From Sporodiniella umbellata (taxonomy: Eukaryota > Mucoromycota > Mucoromycetes > Mucorales > Rhizopodaceae), in contig JAIXMR010000075.1 in NCBI GenBank assembly GCA_025677835.1, positions 1-64,000 on the forward strand: 64,000 nucleotides of DNA. Direction: 5' to 3'. Positions 1 to 10,738 of the stretch are shown piece after piece. Positions within the stretch are counted from its first letter, which is position 1. The number at the start of each line of letters is the position of its first letter. Position numbers and translations under genes: made by a program. Under the pieces are notes generated by a model. That model ran no database searches, was not told where the DNA came from, and worked only from the letters and a program-made list of their open reading frames with translations.

Positions 1-1
1 A

Positions 2-1426
2 AAATCGGTTGCACACTGTCAATCCTTTATACACCAAATCAAGTCGTGGTCTCAGCAACAACAGTCATCTTATAAAGCAATACTCCGTTCATTCCAGCAT
101 AAAACAAATACATGTCCTATAGATTTAGAAAAATTCAAGTCTATCGAAAAAGGCTTTGAAGCAAAATTGAAATATTATACCCCAAGCATAGACCGTATGT
201 TGGCTATTTTAGGCAACGGTATATCGTCGCGTGGCGCAAAAGAAATTGCTATACAACAAAGGCATGATATGATGACACAAAGGTGGAACCATCTGAAGGA
301 GGTCATGCATGAACTGAAGTCTAAAGATCTGATAGAGGCAGAGCGGCTTTTATCTGGTGGCCAAAATACCAAAAAGACTACAAATTGGAAGGGCATAAGA
401 TATCGCACACCCGAGCCAAACGCTAAACATGACCCAAAAGTTCAAAATAATTATCCTCCTCTTTGTTCCCCTCTACGCGGCAGCATATCCGATTCGTCTT
501 CTTCCTCACAGCTTCCGAAAAGAGCATATACACCTAAATCAGGAAGCGTTGAAGATCAACACACAAAAGTCGGCGATTTCTATGAAGAGGATGAGCGCCA
601 CTTTGGTATAGATATCCTAAAACCCAAGAAAAACACCAAAAGAACAGTTTTACCGCATCAAGTTGAAAGACCTTCTACAACGCAAGACATACGGTCAAGA
701 ACCAAGACACCCAGTCGACGAGATCTAAACGTTTCCCATCCCCAAAAACAAACCGGCGGAGGTTATAGATCGAAAAGTAGTATTGGTGATATTAGGGTGG
801 ACAGAGTAATGTCCCCCTCAACAGCAACAAGGTCGATAACCCCCTCTTTGATACCAAGAGCAAAAACACCCAAAAACACGTCAAGAACAAATTCTCCTAT
901 GATACCCCACACTAAATCCACTCGAACCAAAAACCTGTCGCCCACACCGGCTGGTCATTTTTCGCAATCCACCTTGAGAAAGAAACAATCTATGCCTTTA
1001 CTACGCCATAAGCCATCATTTATGGAAATTTCAGTGAATGAGGATGGTAAGTATCTCCCAGATCCTAAAGACCCACTAGACCTAGAAGTTGCTCAAATCA
1101 TGAATGCAAGCCCTATATCTATCCGTTGTCAACGTGTTGACTCTGGCAAATACTATTTTGGAAGTGAACAAAGCCTTTCATCTATGGGTGGTAGAAAGCT
1201 TTATACTTGTAAACTGATGGTCTACACGGACAGAAAAAACGGAAAGCTCAAAAATAACAAGGTTCTTATTCGAGTTGGAGGAGGATGGCAGGACCTTGAG
1301 TTTTTTTTGTTGGAACATAGCTCTCTTATGGCCAGCGATGTAGTTGTTCGTACATATACCGGGAAATCGTCTGCTAGCCCTTCTGACCCAGATTCTCGTC
1401 TATCGCCTAAAGGGTGGAAAAACTAG
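2..1426 (+). CDS. GAS2 (GAR) domain protein, 5'-truncated
   Basis: The frame is open from the first bases of the window to TAG at 1424-1426, so the N-terminus lies outside. The last ~100 residues look like a GAS2/GAR domain: an N-terminal PLDLEVAQIMN segment, a YTCKLMVYTDRK strand and the core KVLIRVGGGWQDLEFFLLEH. In animals this domain binds microtubules (Gas2, spectraplakins). Before it lies a long basic Ser/Thr/Pro-rich linker full of 'TP' and 'SP' dipeptides, a likely disordered and phosphorylatable stretch. The first ~100 residues look helical. There is no calponin-homology domain in the visible part. A cytoskeletal, microtubule-associated role is inferred from the domain. The visible part shows no intron. 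Confidence 0.75.
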   Translation, partial: KSVAHCQSFIHQIKSWSQQQQSSYKAILRSFQHKTNTCPIDLEKFKSIEKGFEAKLKYYTPSIDRMLAILGNGISSRGAKEIAIQQRHDMMTQRWNHLKEVMHELKSKDLIEAERLLSGGQNTKKTTNWKGIRYRTPEPNAKHDPKVQNNYPPLCSPLRGSISDSSSSSQLPKRAYTPKSGSVEDQHTKVGDFYEEDERHFGIDILKPKKNTKRTVLPHQVERPSTTQDIRSRTKTPSRRDLNVSHPQKQTGGGYRSKSSIGDIRVDRVMSPSTATRSITPSLIPRAKTPKNTSRTNSPMIPHTKSTRTKNLSPTPAGHFSQSTLRKKQSMPLLRHKPSFMEISVNEDGKYLPDPKDPLDLEVAQIMNASPISIRCQRVDSGKYYFGSEQSLSSMGGRKLYTCKLMVYTDRKNGKLKNNKVLIRVGGGWQDLEFFLLEHSSLMASDVVVRTYTGKSSASPSDPDSRLSPKGWKN

Positions 1427-2312
1427 CATATATCTATTCCTTTTTTTTTTTTTCTTGTATTTTTTTGTAATTCTTTTCTTCTTTGCTGTGTAAATTATAC
1501 TTTTCCATAAACATCCTCATTTATATTATTGTGTTCATTTTAAAAAAAGAAAAAGAAAATAACAAAAATAAAAATAACAACAAATAAAGAGCGGCACATC
1601 TTCTTTTTAAAAAGCAAGGATAAACAAAAAAACAACATGGAAAAACCTTTGCAATACTAAGATGAGAATAGAAATAACCTTATTCAAATCTATCTATAAT
1701 CTCAAGTACTTATTACTATATGCATGCATATACATTAAACGAAAACCACATACTCCCTTTATGTCTGAAACGATAAGTACATATTTAGACTTTAAAGATT
1801 TATGTCAACTGATGCAGAGTAAATATAAGTAGATAGTGAAAATGTATGAATTGGCAAACCAGGAACAGCTTCTATTCAATACGATTTCGCGTTTTTATTC
1901 TTAAAATATACTTCTAAAAAACAAGAAAATCGTATTGGTTTCAAAGAGTCCTTCCCCTTTTCATATTTGGCGCGCATAAGGCCCCGGTCTTTGTGTGTTT
2001 ATATAAAGTGAGAATGTGTTAACATACCCAGTAATGCTTTTGTAAGGGAGAACAAAAATTCCGTTGTTACTTTAACTTGCAGTTTAAAAGGCATCTTGGG
2101 TTGATACATCTTTCAAACCACAGAGGTTGATTTTGCAATTGAGAAATAAGAATAAAAAAAAAAGTTATATTAATAACATATGCTCACTTATGCGCTAACG
2201 AAAACAATAAAGCAAACTATGAACTATTTGTAATGTATCTCCTTTCATTCAATTATGCATAAAAAGACAAAGAAAAAAAAAGCATCGTTTTCTTTTCACT
2301 TATCTTTATATC
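1427..2312. other. Intergenic, no gene seen
   Basis: AT-rich with short A/T runs and stops in all frames. The pyrimidine-rich stretch with TATA-like sequence just before 2313 probably belongs to the promoter and leader of the next gene. Confidence 0.5.
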
Positions 2313-2898
2313 ATGAACGTTACAAAAAGCAGCTATCAGACTTGCTCTCTCCCTGTTTTAGATTTTTCTTTGGACTCCTTTTCTGCTGAAATCTTAAGCC
2401 AATTTGAAAAAAAAGATAAACATCTCTATTTCAAAGAGGAAGATATGGTTGAAACAGATACTTTAGGGGAAAGCTTAGTACAGGAAGATCCCATATGTAA
2501 AAGCTCTGGATTTACAGAAATGAGCAGTTCAACAGAAGGTGGAGTGGCACAAGTAATCGATAAAGAATACTCTCATACCAGTATGCTACGAAAATCGTCT
2601 ACTTTTTTCAAAAACAAACTACGCAACAAACGAAGCTCAAGTGACAGCAAGCTATTGTTTGGTATAAAACGCTCAAACATCACTCTAGAGTACGCTTCTG
2701 CTCCAGATCTTTGTACCAAAAATTCAACTTTACGCGATAGTACAATGTCAAGTAATGATGAATTAGAGTACAAAAGCCGAGGCGATATCAATCAGGATTT
2801 TTCCCTAGAAGCAGCTCTAAAGAAAAAAGGTATTCTCTCCTTTAGGTTCTGCTAATGTGAATATTGTAGCCAAGTGGGGCATCGTGAATTTCTTGTAG
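2313..2898 (+). CDS. Uncharacterised small serine-rich protein
   Basis: Starts at ATG 2313 after a pyrimidine-rich leader. The unspliced frame ends at 2855 (180 aa). I prefer an intron at 2830-2869 (donor GTATTC, TGCTAAT branch-like site, acceptor TTGTAG), which keeps the frame and gives a C-terminus ending KKKAKWGIVNFL at TAG 2896-2898. An acidic N-terminal half is followed by a basic, serine-rich patch (SSTFFKNKLRNKRSSSDSK). No domain, signal peptide or membrane segment is recognised, and no function can be given. The product could be regulatory, but nothing in the sequence proves this. Confidence 0.5.
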
Positions 2899-5800
2899 AA
2901 ATAAAAAGCTTAATAATTTTTTTCTTTATATAAATAAGTAACTTGCAACAGCTGAAAACAAACAAATAAAACTCAATGACATTGTAAGTACTCCTCTTTT
3001 TTTGGTTGGATAGTTTCAAAGTATTTGTCTCTGAAGTTTTTTTTTTGTTATTAAAGAAAAAAAAACTTTTGGCGCGACGATTCCTTTAGCTCAATTTTGA
3101 GTGTTTCTTAAAAAAAAAAAAAAAAAAAAAACCTTGTGTTTTCTATTTAAAAAAAAGCTAGATATACTCTAGGTATTTTGCTTTAAATAACCCTGATGCC
3201 TCAGAGCTACAAAAAATATACCCAGGGAAAAACAAGCTTCTAAAACGTATTTTCACCAGTTTTTTCAGCTTGATAATACTAGATTGTGTTCAATCATTGT
3301 CTACTAACAGAAAAAGAGAGTCAAAAAGCTTATATAAAACGCATATCTGAGTGAAAAATAAAGCGCGGACAATGGGGTCTTGATGTAAAATGCTAAACCA
3401 AGATTTTTAGGAAGTTAGACTATATTGTATGAACCATTATGGGAAGCCTCGGTTTAATTTTAAAATTAAAAAACTGTAAAATATAGACTAAAAAGCATAA
3501 ACATGTATCGTTTTAAGTTTAAAGATAATAGAAGAACCTCTAGATTGTTTTTAGATAAGTTCTAAAGGCTTTTTAAGTTCATGACAAATGTATGCTGATA
3601 AGTAACGTTATTTTCAGCTATATAGTGCAAGCCAAGATGCAAAATTAACCACTATTGAATTTTTAATAATGAAAATTTAAAAGGTTCAAGCTTACTTTAA
3701 GGCGGAACTGTTTATTTAAAAAAATTCAGTATTTTGATAAGTCGATGGCTGGAATGCATACTTATGTGTGTGTTTTGTGAAAAGCTTACTAATTCTTTGT
3801 CAAATATAAAGCAAACCTATAAATGAGAAAGAAAAACGTGCTGATTAATATAGTATAAATAGGGTTAAGTTATAGAATTAAGCTTGTATATAGGGGCTAG
3901 CCTATTCTAGACAAGGCGATTACTAGTGAAAAACGATCGCAGGGTTAAAAAAGAAGCTTTCCAAAAGAGATGTTTTTTTATTTGAAACAGACCCCAAATA
4001 TATTGCGCTAATAAACATTAAGTGGCAATATATACTTAAGATGAAACAAAGTAAAAAAAACGTGTCAAAAGCCTCAAACTCGAATTGAATTGGTAGTATC
4101 TTTAAGCTATTCTACGTTATTAAAAAAGAACGAAGTCTTTTAGAAAGTATCTTGATTTCAGATGACAAGGTTATTGTTGGTATAGAAGGTAAACCACGTT
4201 TAATAATTTAGTCAAAATAATGGACAGCTCTAATATTGCATTGTTTCTCAAGTTTTATACGGTTAATTAGAGTTTACATATAGACACTCATATATATTCG
4301 ATTGAGGGATATCGAATTTGCAGCTTTCAAACGATCGATTGTATTGCTTTATCTGTTCGATGACTGGGAGTAGTTGGTCACTATTTTTCCTTTTATTCTG
4401 AAAGGCTGTAAGATCGATTGGAAACACTAAAATTGAGAGTTTGTAATGATCATCTCCTGTTGTGTGTGTGCGTGTGTGTGTGTGTTTGCTTGAGATTACA
4501 AATTATTCGATTCATTTGAAAAACATTTAACTCTATTTCCAAAGGAAAGGTGAGAGGGGTGAGGAGAAAATAATAAAAAATAATTAAATCAGTCGAGCCA
4601 TGACAACTTAATCGTGATAACCTAATCATGACAGTTGAATTGTAAACTGTCAGTCCTATTTTTGAAAGTAATATATTTAGTATGGATTGGTCATAAAATT
4701 GTGTAGTAGAAAGTTTCTCTTTCGTAAGATACAAAAACTTTATATAGTATAACACATACATCTACAGTATGACTAGGTAAAAAAAAAACCTGTATTTAAG
4801 TATTATTGCAATCTTAATCTGTGTTAAAGTAAAACGCAAAATAAGTAAAGTTTTTAGGGTTATGATAAATAGTGGAGCGAAAGACACATGGACTGGAATT
4901 CCTCTCCTAGTCCCTGGCTTATGCTGCCTGTTGAAAACGCACGAGATTTCTCCTCGGTATGCGCTAAGTCTACCGCTTGAGTTAAACCTTAAGTTGCCAT
5001 TTGCTCACTTTTTTTTTTTTTTTTTTTTTTTTTTGGTCTTAAAAAATGAAGAAATTTTATGTTTTACTATTGAGACTAGAAATACCACTTCTTATGCTGC
5101 AATGAACACAAAAGTATACATGAATTTATACACAAGGAAACAATAGTTGTGTGGGCTGAGTTCTCCTTGTGCTATCTATAAGAGGCAATGAACTGATCAG
5201 TCCCCTTCTCAGCTATAACTTTGTCTCTTTTAAAAAGACCTAGTAAAAAATAAGATATCTTTTTTTTTTACAAACTGTTTCCAATAAGTTTGTAAAAACA
5301 AGGAGAAAATAAATCATCAAAAGAAAGAAAGAATGGTCTTTTTACTCGTACATTTTTTTAATTTAACTTGACATTGTTTTGACAAAGACTGATTTTTTTA
5401 AGAGCGGTAAAACTTTGTGCTGTTTTAGAAAAACTAATGACCACAGTTTTTTTTCCTGAAGCGTAAAAGTATATTTGCCATTTGTTAAAAAAAACAAAAC
5501 AAAATCAAACACATATACTTAGACAAAGGGAGATGTGTGGGTACTAGAGAAAAGAAAGAAATAGTTATATTAATTTTTTCTTGGTGTAGACAAATAATTA
5601 TGTATAATTATTTGTATGCTATTGTTGTTGCGAAAAACGTTTAAGTTCAATTGTTGAGCATCTTTTTAAATTTGTTGATCATTACTTGTTAAATTAAAAT
5701 TACTCAGTCCCCTATTGCTCCTTTTAGCGCAGAGACTGTCTGTGCATAGATACGAAGATCGTCGCGTGAAGCATTTCGTCATTGGTTATGCTTCTCTCCT

Positions 5801-6916
5801 TTCTTCATTACCAAAAAAAAAAAAAAAAAGATCAAATGCCCTCCTTTTGGTGGCGTGTTGTTCATTGCTATGAGCTTAATCTACTTAAACTTTTTAGACT
5901 TAAGCGAAATACAGTATAAGTGCTTTATCTTTTAATTTAAAAAGCATGTACATGAAAACGCACACATAGTCATAGATGTTTGTGTATATGTACTTGCTCT
6001 TTCAAATTCTAAATCAAATGCAAACGAAACTAAAAGCTTTCTTGTTTAAAAAAGGAAAAAGGCTGGTGCGCAAAATAGGGCGAATTTGTGCCTAATATGG
6101 AACTGTTGTGGTGCTTTTATTCTTAGAAACTTTAAATGCCTAAAAAGGGACCGTGTTTTAAACACTAATTTTTCTGAAAGTCAACTTTAACAAGCATATT
6201 GCTTTCCTCTTGCTTTACGTACAATAGCTCAAAACAGCTAATTAAACTTTAATATAGTTTGTTTATTTAATTCTATTGACTACCAGGATTGGAGTATGCA
6301 TTGTGTTTGACAGAAAAGAGAACATGAAGACAGATAGTAGTAGACGCAAAACATAACAGAAAGGAAAAATCATCCATACGGTCCAGGGTGATCTATGCAG
6401 GCTTTATAAAAGCTAGTTTAAATACGAATATTTACAGTTTTATCCAGATTTGGTAATTTAACAAATCAGTTTTCTTTTCTCTCATTTTTTTACATTAAAA
6501 AGGGAGAGTTTGGTGTCTCTGTTTATTATTACTATTAAGCTGATGACTCCTGAAAATTCTGATTGGGCTATGGCTAGTCACGGCTTTGTTTTACAGGAGA
6601 AAGTAGAAGGGCGGCTTTAAGTTTTGTCAATTGTTTACTGCTAAGTAAAATCCCTACTTTCTTAACAGACAACGATCCCCCTCTTCTCCTTTTGAAATCC
6701 TTTTATTTTAATCTCAAAATTAATGTATTGTGATTTAGAGGGATTTTTTTTATAAAAAAAAGGAGAGTAGAGCAACCTTGGTATAAAACGCTTTTCCTTG
6801 CTCTCATTTTGCAGTTTTTTTTTTGTTTTTGTTTTTATTAAAAGATCGTATAAATATATTTCCAAACTGCATAGTTTTTTCCATTAAAAAAAACACCACA
6901 AAAATAATAGAATCCA
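2899..6916. other. 4-kb gene desert
   Basis: Mostly low-GC DNA with A/T runs (3111-3130, 5010-5034, 5813-5829), a GT repeat near 4459-4485 and stops in every frame. Around 4860-5005 there is a stretch of higher GC that is open on both strands but shows no recognised family. The last ~300 bases before 6917 probably hold the promoter of the homeodomain gene. Confidence 0.5.
5590..5615. repeat. Perfect 12-bp inverted repeat, 2-nt loop
   Basis: ACAAATAATTAT, spacer GT, then ATAATTATTTGT. The arms match exactly. In AT-rich DNA this could be chance, a hairpin or a homodimer site; the contained ATTA/TAAT cores are homeodomain-like. Confidence 0.6.
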
Positions 6917-7381
6917 ATGCCTTACCCCAATACCCGTAGCCTACCTTCCCTTTCCCAACTCTCTTTGGATCATAGTTTTTACAAAAAACACTCTACATCC
7001 AAGCTGAATATTTCCAACTTGTTATCATCACCTCCTCTTAGTCCTACATCCTCTGACCATGATTCTAAAATCAAAAGAAAAAGAGCCTCACCAGACCAGT
7101 TAGCTGTGCTCAACCGCGTCTTTAGTCGAACTTATTTCCCATCAACTGAACTAAGAAGAAGCTTAGGCAAACAACTCGGCATGAGTCCACGCACAGTGCA
7201 AATATGGTTTCAAAACAAACGACAAGCGCTCCGTACCCGAGGACGTCAAGAAGCCTATTATTTCCCCCCTGTCTCTCCCCCAACATCGCCTACTTTTGAT
7301 ATTCGCCGACATATGTCATTGCCTCCCTTGAAGCTCTCTCCTCCAACTGATATAGCTTTGGATTACTTTAACAAATTTTAG
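6917..7381 (+). CDS. Homeodomain transcription factor, short and intronless
   Basis: 154 aa from ATG 6917 to TAG 7379-7381. A typical 60-residue homeodomain covers about residues 50-112: a basic N-terminal arm (KIKRKRASPDQ), helix 1 (LAVLNRVFSRTYFP), helix 2 (TELRRSLGKQLG) and recognition helix 3 with the invariant WFQNKR (TVQIWFQNKRQALRTRG). Around it lie Ser/Pro-rich segments with repeated 'SPP'/'SPT' motifs. Fungal homeodomain proteins act in the nucleus in development, mating or metabolism; which role applies here cannot be told. No intron is needed, unlike nearly all neighbours. The gene is isolated, with 4 kb upstream and 1.5 kb downstream free of recognised genes. Confidence 0.88.
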   Translation: MPYPNTRSLPSLSQLSLDHSFYKKHSTSKLNISNLLSSPPLSPTSSDHDSKIKRKRASPDQLAVLNRVFSRTYFPSTELRRSLGKQLGMSPRTVQIWFQNKRQALRTRGRQEAYYFPPVSPPTSPTFDIRRHMSLPPLKLSPPTDIALDYFNKF

Positions 7382-8921
7382 AAATTCTCCTCTCCCTCCT
7401 TTTCTCTTTTTTCTTTTTCAATATTGGGCTGCAGGCTCTTTTTTCTAAAAAAAAAAAAAAGCAAAAAACAAAAGACAAAAGAAAAAAACACCTTGTTACC
7501 ATCATTTGCTTTTCACCTTTTTTATCTTCTTGTAATCCCTTCTCCCTGTTCTGCATTGTTTTTTTTTTATGATTATGTCTTGTCTTTTTAATATGTATAT
7601 GGACTACTCTTTGTCTTTTCTAGGTTTTTAACTGTCAATAAATGTTTTATTTTAGCGTCTTCAATTCTGATAGATATATATATATATAACTTTTTTTAGT
7701 ATATTCTTTGAGAAAAACGCGCGATTTAAGGATGGTCCAAAAGGTTACCATTTTAAGAATATGGCTTTAAGTAGCGTGCTAAACTAATGCCTTTCTTTTT
7801 GTTTACGTTTGTTTGTTTATATTTTTTTCTTTCTTTAGAGTGTGTAAACTATCTAGAGACCCCTTTATTCAATTCTTCTTAAATTTCGAATATACGTATA
7901 TTTTTTTATATAGATCTTTTTTTTTTAAAAAAAAACCATTAAGGGTTGATCTTCTAGTTATGTTTTCAAAAAAAAAAAAAGCATTGAAAAATATAGTATA
8001 AAAATTTTACAGATATTTCTTATCAACGCAAAAAGAAGTAAAGCTGTTTACTTTGGTCCTTTTGTAACAAAAAATAAAACAAAATTAGATACAAAAGGCT
8101 TCTCGAACGCTAACGATTATAGTTAAGCTTTTAGAATTATTATATCATTTTTAGGAGAAATAAGGATAAAAGTGATAAGGTTCATGTAAACGAAAACGCG
8201 ATATCAGGGGAGGGTCATAATATAGAGTAAGGAGATTTTTAGCTTTTCTGAATGGATTTTTTTTAAGAAAAAAGAATACAAACAAAAGAGAGAGTATGCC
8301 TTTTTTTGAACTAACCGGGGAATTGGATTTTAAGAACAAAACTATCATAAAAAGCACTTCGAGAATAATTTAAAAATATTGAATCTTTTAGTGTTCAACA
8401 GGAGTCTTATTTTATGTCATATCCCTTTCATTCTTATTATATAAGGTAGACTCTGGTAGTATAAAAATATACTTGTAAAAGTCTATAATTTTTTGAGTCA
8501 GTCATAACCCCTTTTGCTGATACTAAAATACATACGATTAATTAGACTAATTCTATCAAATTATGTTGATATATTACATTAAATCTTTTTAATTTTTGGT
8601 AATAATATGTATTAAGTACATCCTGTCGCTTGAAAAGTTAGTGTGCGTTTTTACGTTTTTTGTTTAAAAAATCTGTACCCTAACACAAATTTTTCTCTCA
8701 AGTTGTCATTTCTTAACTTTTTATTCATATGAAGAAAATAAAAGTGATGTTTTATTAAAGGCATTATAATCTCTTTAACCTTATCTTTTTTTGAGAAGCC
8801 GATTTTAGTTCAGCGAAAAAAAAATGGAGCTTTTAGCACTGCATATGTATTTTTGGGGTGGCAGATTGCGTTTTGTTTTGTGGAACAGTTTTGACTTTCT
8901 CAAAGAACTTGAGCAAGATCA
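7382..8921. other. Intergenic, no gene seen
   Basis: A/T-rich, with T-rich stretches after the homeodomain stop, a short TA repeat near 7673-7688 and stops in all frames. No RNA gene recognised. Confidence 0.45.
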
Positions 8922-9324
8922 TTGTAATGACTTGGGACTAACATTCTTCTATTATCAGTACCCAATGTTTATTACATTACTCTACTATTACATTCCGTCT
9001 CAGTTATTTAATTTGACTAAACATTCTCTCACCTCAACAAAGAGTATAAATACTCTTTGTCAATTCATTCAAATAAACAGAAGCAAATTGTTACTTATTC
9101 CTTTTACTATTCAAGTATTCCTTCTTAGACTGTCCGTCTATTCTGTTTTCTTTTATTTAATCTTTTGTCTCGCTCTTGCAGATCCGCTTCGTCTGTAAGC
9201 TCTATTGTCCAGAAGTTCCTTTACAAGTCCTTGACGCCACACTTCTCCCTTCCGAGGTTGTGTCAATCCAAACCTGAACCTTTCCGGCTCTTCCTTTTCC
9301 CTGTTTGAAGACACAACTCTTACA
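8922..9324 (+). repeat. Left inverted arm
   Basis: Begins near TGTAATGACTTGG and ends at GACACAACTCTTACA. Similarity to the other copy falls off sharply outside these limits. Confidence 0.7.
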
Positions 9325-10020
9325 ATCATATTCCCAGCTTTGACTCTTTTTCTAGAATCTTGTAGTTAGTTTAGCTTGATTTTTTAAATCAGTGCAGACT
9401 TTTTAAGCTATAAAAGTTCAGTAGATCTCTCCATCATGTAGGGAGCTTCTATTGATTTTCGTGACATAGTCAACTTTGAGTTTTTTGGCCTAAAGGTTAC
9501 TGAATTTGGCTTCTTTGTTTTGGCTAAGAATTTTTTTCTGCTGCCTTAAATATCGTACGTATGGGCAAAGACCAACTTGTATGCAACAATAAATTGGTTT
9601 TGCCTTAATTAATTGCTTTATTTAAAACGTTTACTCCCCCTTAAACTGCATAGTATAACCTCAATGTTATATATGTGTATATCTGTTAATTTATATGCTT
9701 AAAATCTTTCGAACGATTGAAAGGAGAAAATAAGGCAGAGTAGATGATTATTAATATACTATTTTCAATAGTGGTTATCCCTCCAATTCTACCTTCATTT
9801 CAGTCACAAAGGATAGTTAAGAGTAGTGACAAACGTTCAAAGAAAAAATTTGCATAAAGAAAACTCAATTTTTGTAAATAAAATAGGTGAATATTTATAT
9901 CCTGGTTTGTGAGAATCGATGAAAATGTCTTTATTTTATTAAATAGTAATTCAGTTCCAAAAAAACAAAAAAGATTGTAACACTAAAGAAACAATGTCTT
10001 AAAAAAAAAATAGGTGTAAG

Positions 10021-10421
10021 TGTAAGAGTTGTGTCTTCAAACAGGAAAAGAGAAGAACCGAAAAGGTTCAGGTTTGGATCGATACAACTTTGGAAGGGAG
10101 AAGTGTGGCGTTAAGGACCTATAAGGGAACTTCGGGACAATGCAGCCTACAGACGAAGCGGGTCTGTAAGAGCGAGAAAAAAGATCATATAAAAGAAAAC
10201 ATAATAGACGGACAGTCTAAGAAGGAGTACTTAAATAGTAAAAGGAATATGTAATTTTTTGCTGCTATTTATTGAGTGAATTAACAAAGAGTATAAATAC
10301 TTTTTGATGAAGTAAAAGAATGTTCAAACAAATTAAATATCCAAGATGGAATGCAGTAACAGAGTAATGTAATAGACATTAGACAATGATAATCGAAGAA
10401 TGTTAATACCAAGTCATTACA
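10021..10421 (-). repeat. Right inverted arm
   Basis: Begins at TGTAAGAGTTGTGTC and ends near CCAAGTCATTACAG. Differences from the left arm are scattered and many look like transitions. Confidence 0.7.
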
Positions 10422-10738
10422 GTAAGTTGCCAGAATTTACAACGTGCTTTTTTTATCAATGGTTTTGAAAGAAAAAACATTGTCGGAATACACCTCCACT
10501 ATCGAAGGAATAGATGGAGAGAGATATTTCGAAAAAAAAAAAATAAATTAATAAATTAATAAAATAAAAAGAAATAAGATAACAGTATAGAATATAGTTG
10601 TTGTTTTTTAATTTAACAAATTAGAATATTAGGCTAAATGCTGTAAAAATTCATAGCTTTGAATAAAGGATACTTGTTTACAGAATCACACGTTTATTAA
10701 AATAATGCATCGTTTCTCTATGTAACGTCTATTTTGTC
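10422..10738. other. Intergenic, no gene seen
   Basis: Between the inverted-arm element and the 3' end of the pyrophosphatase gene. Contains a short AATTAATAAATTAAT repeat and A runs. Confidence 0.4.

Larger units (their letters stand above)
8922..10421. mobile_element. ~1.5-kb element with ~400-bp inverted arms
   Basis: Bases 8922-9324 reappear as the reverse complement of 10021-10421, roughly 80-85% identical by eye and collinear along the whole length. A non-coding spacer of about 700 bp (9325-10020) separates them. Shared landmarks include TAGACTGTCCGTCTATT, CGCTTCGTCTGT, CGCCACACTTCTCCCTTCC, CCAAACCTGAACC and TTTGAAGACACAACTCTTAC. Each arm carries a near-palindromic TATA motif (GAGTATAAATACTCTT at 9042-9057 in the left arm; GAGTATAAATACTTTT at 10289-10304 in the right). 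No transposase frame is present and no clear target-site duplication was seen. It fits a foldback or MITE-like non-autonomous element, or an inverted duplication of a promoter-like segment. Confidence 0.7.

Noticed and set aside
4450..4761. 103-codon minus-strand frame starting in AT-rich DNA
   Set aside because: Its end is made by the GT/CA repeat (His-Thr repeats) and the rest has no protein-like features.
8824..9198. 124-codon frame reaching into the left inverted arm
   Set aside because: Its partner sequence in the right arm is not open in the same way, and the product has the composition of AT-rich non-coding DNA.
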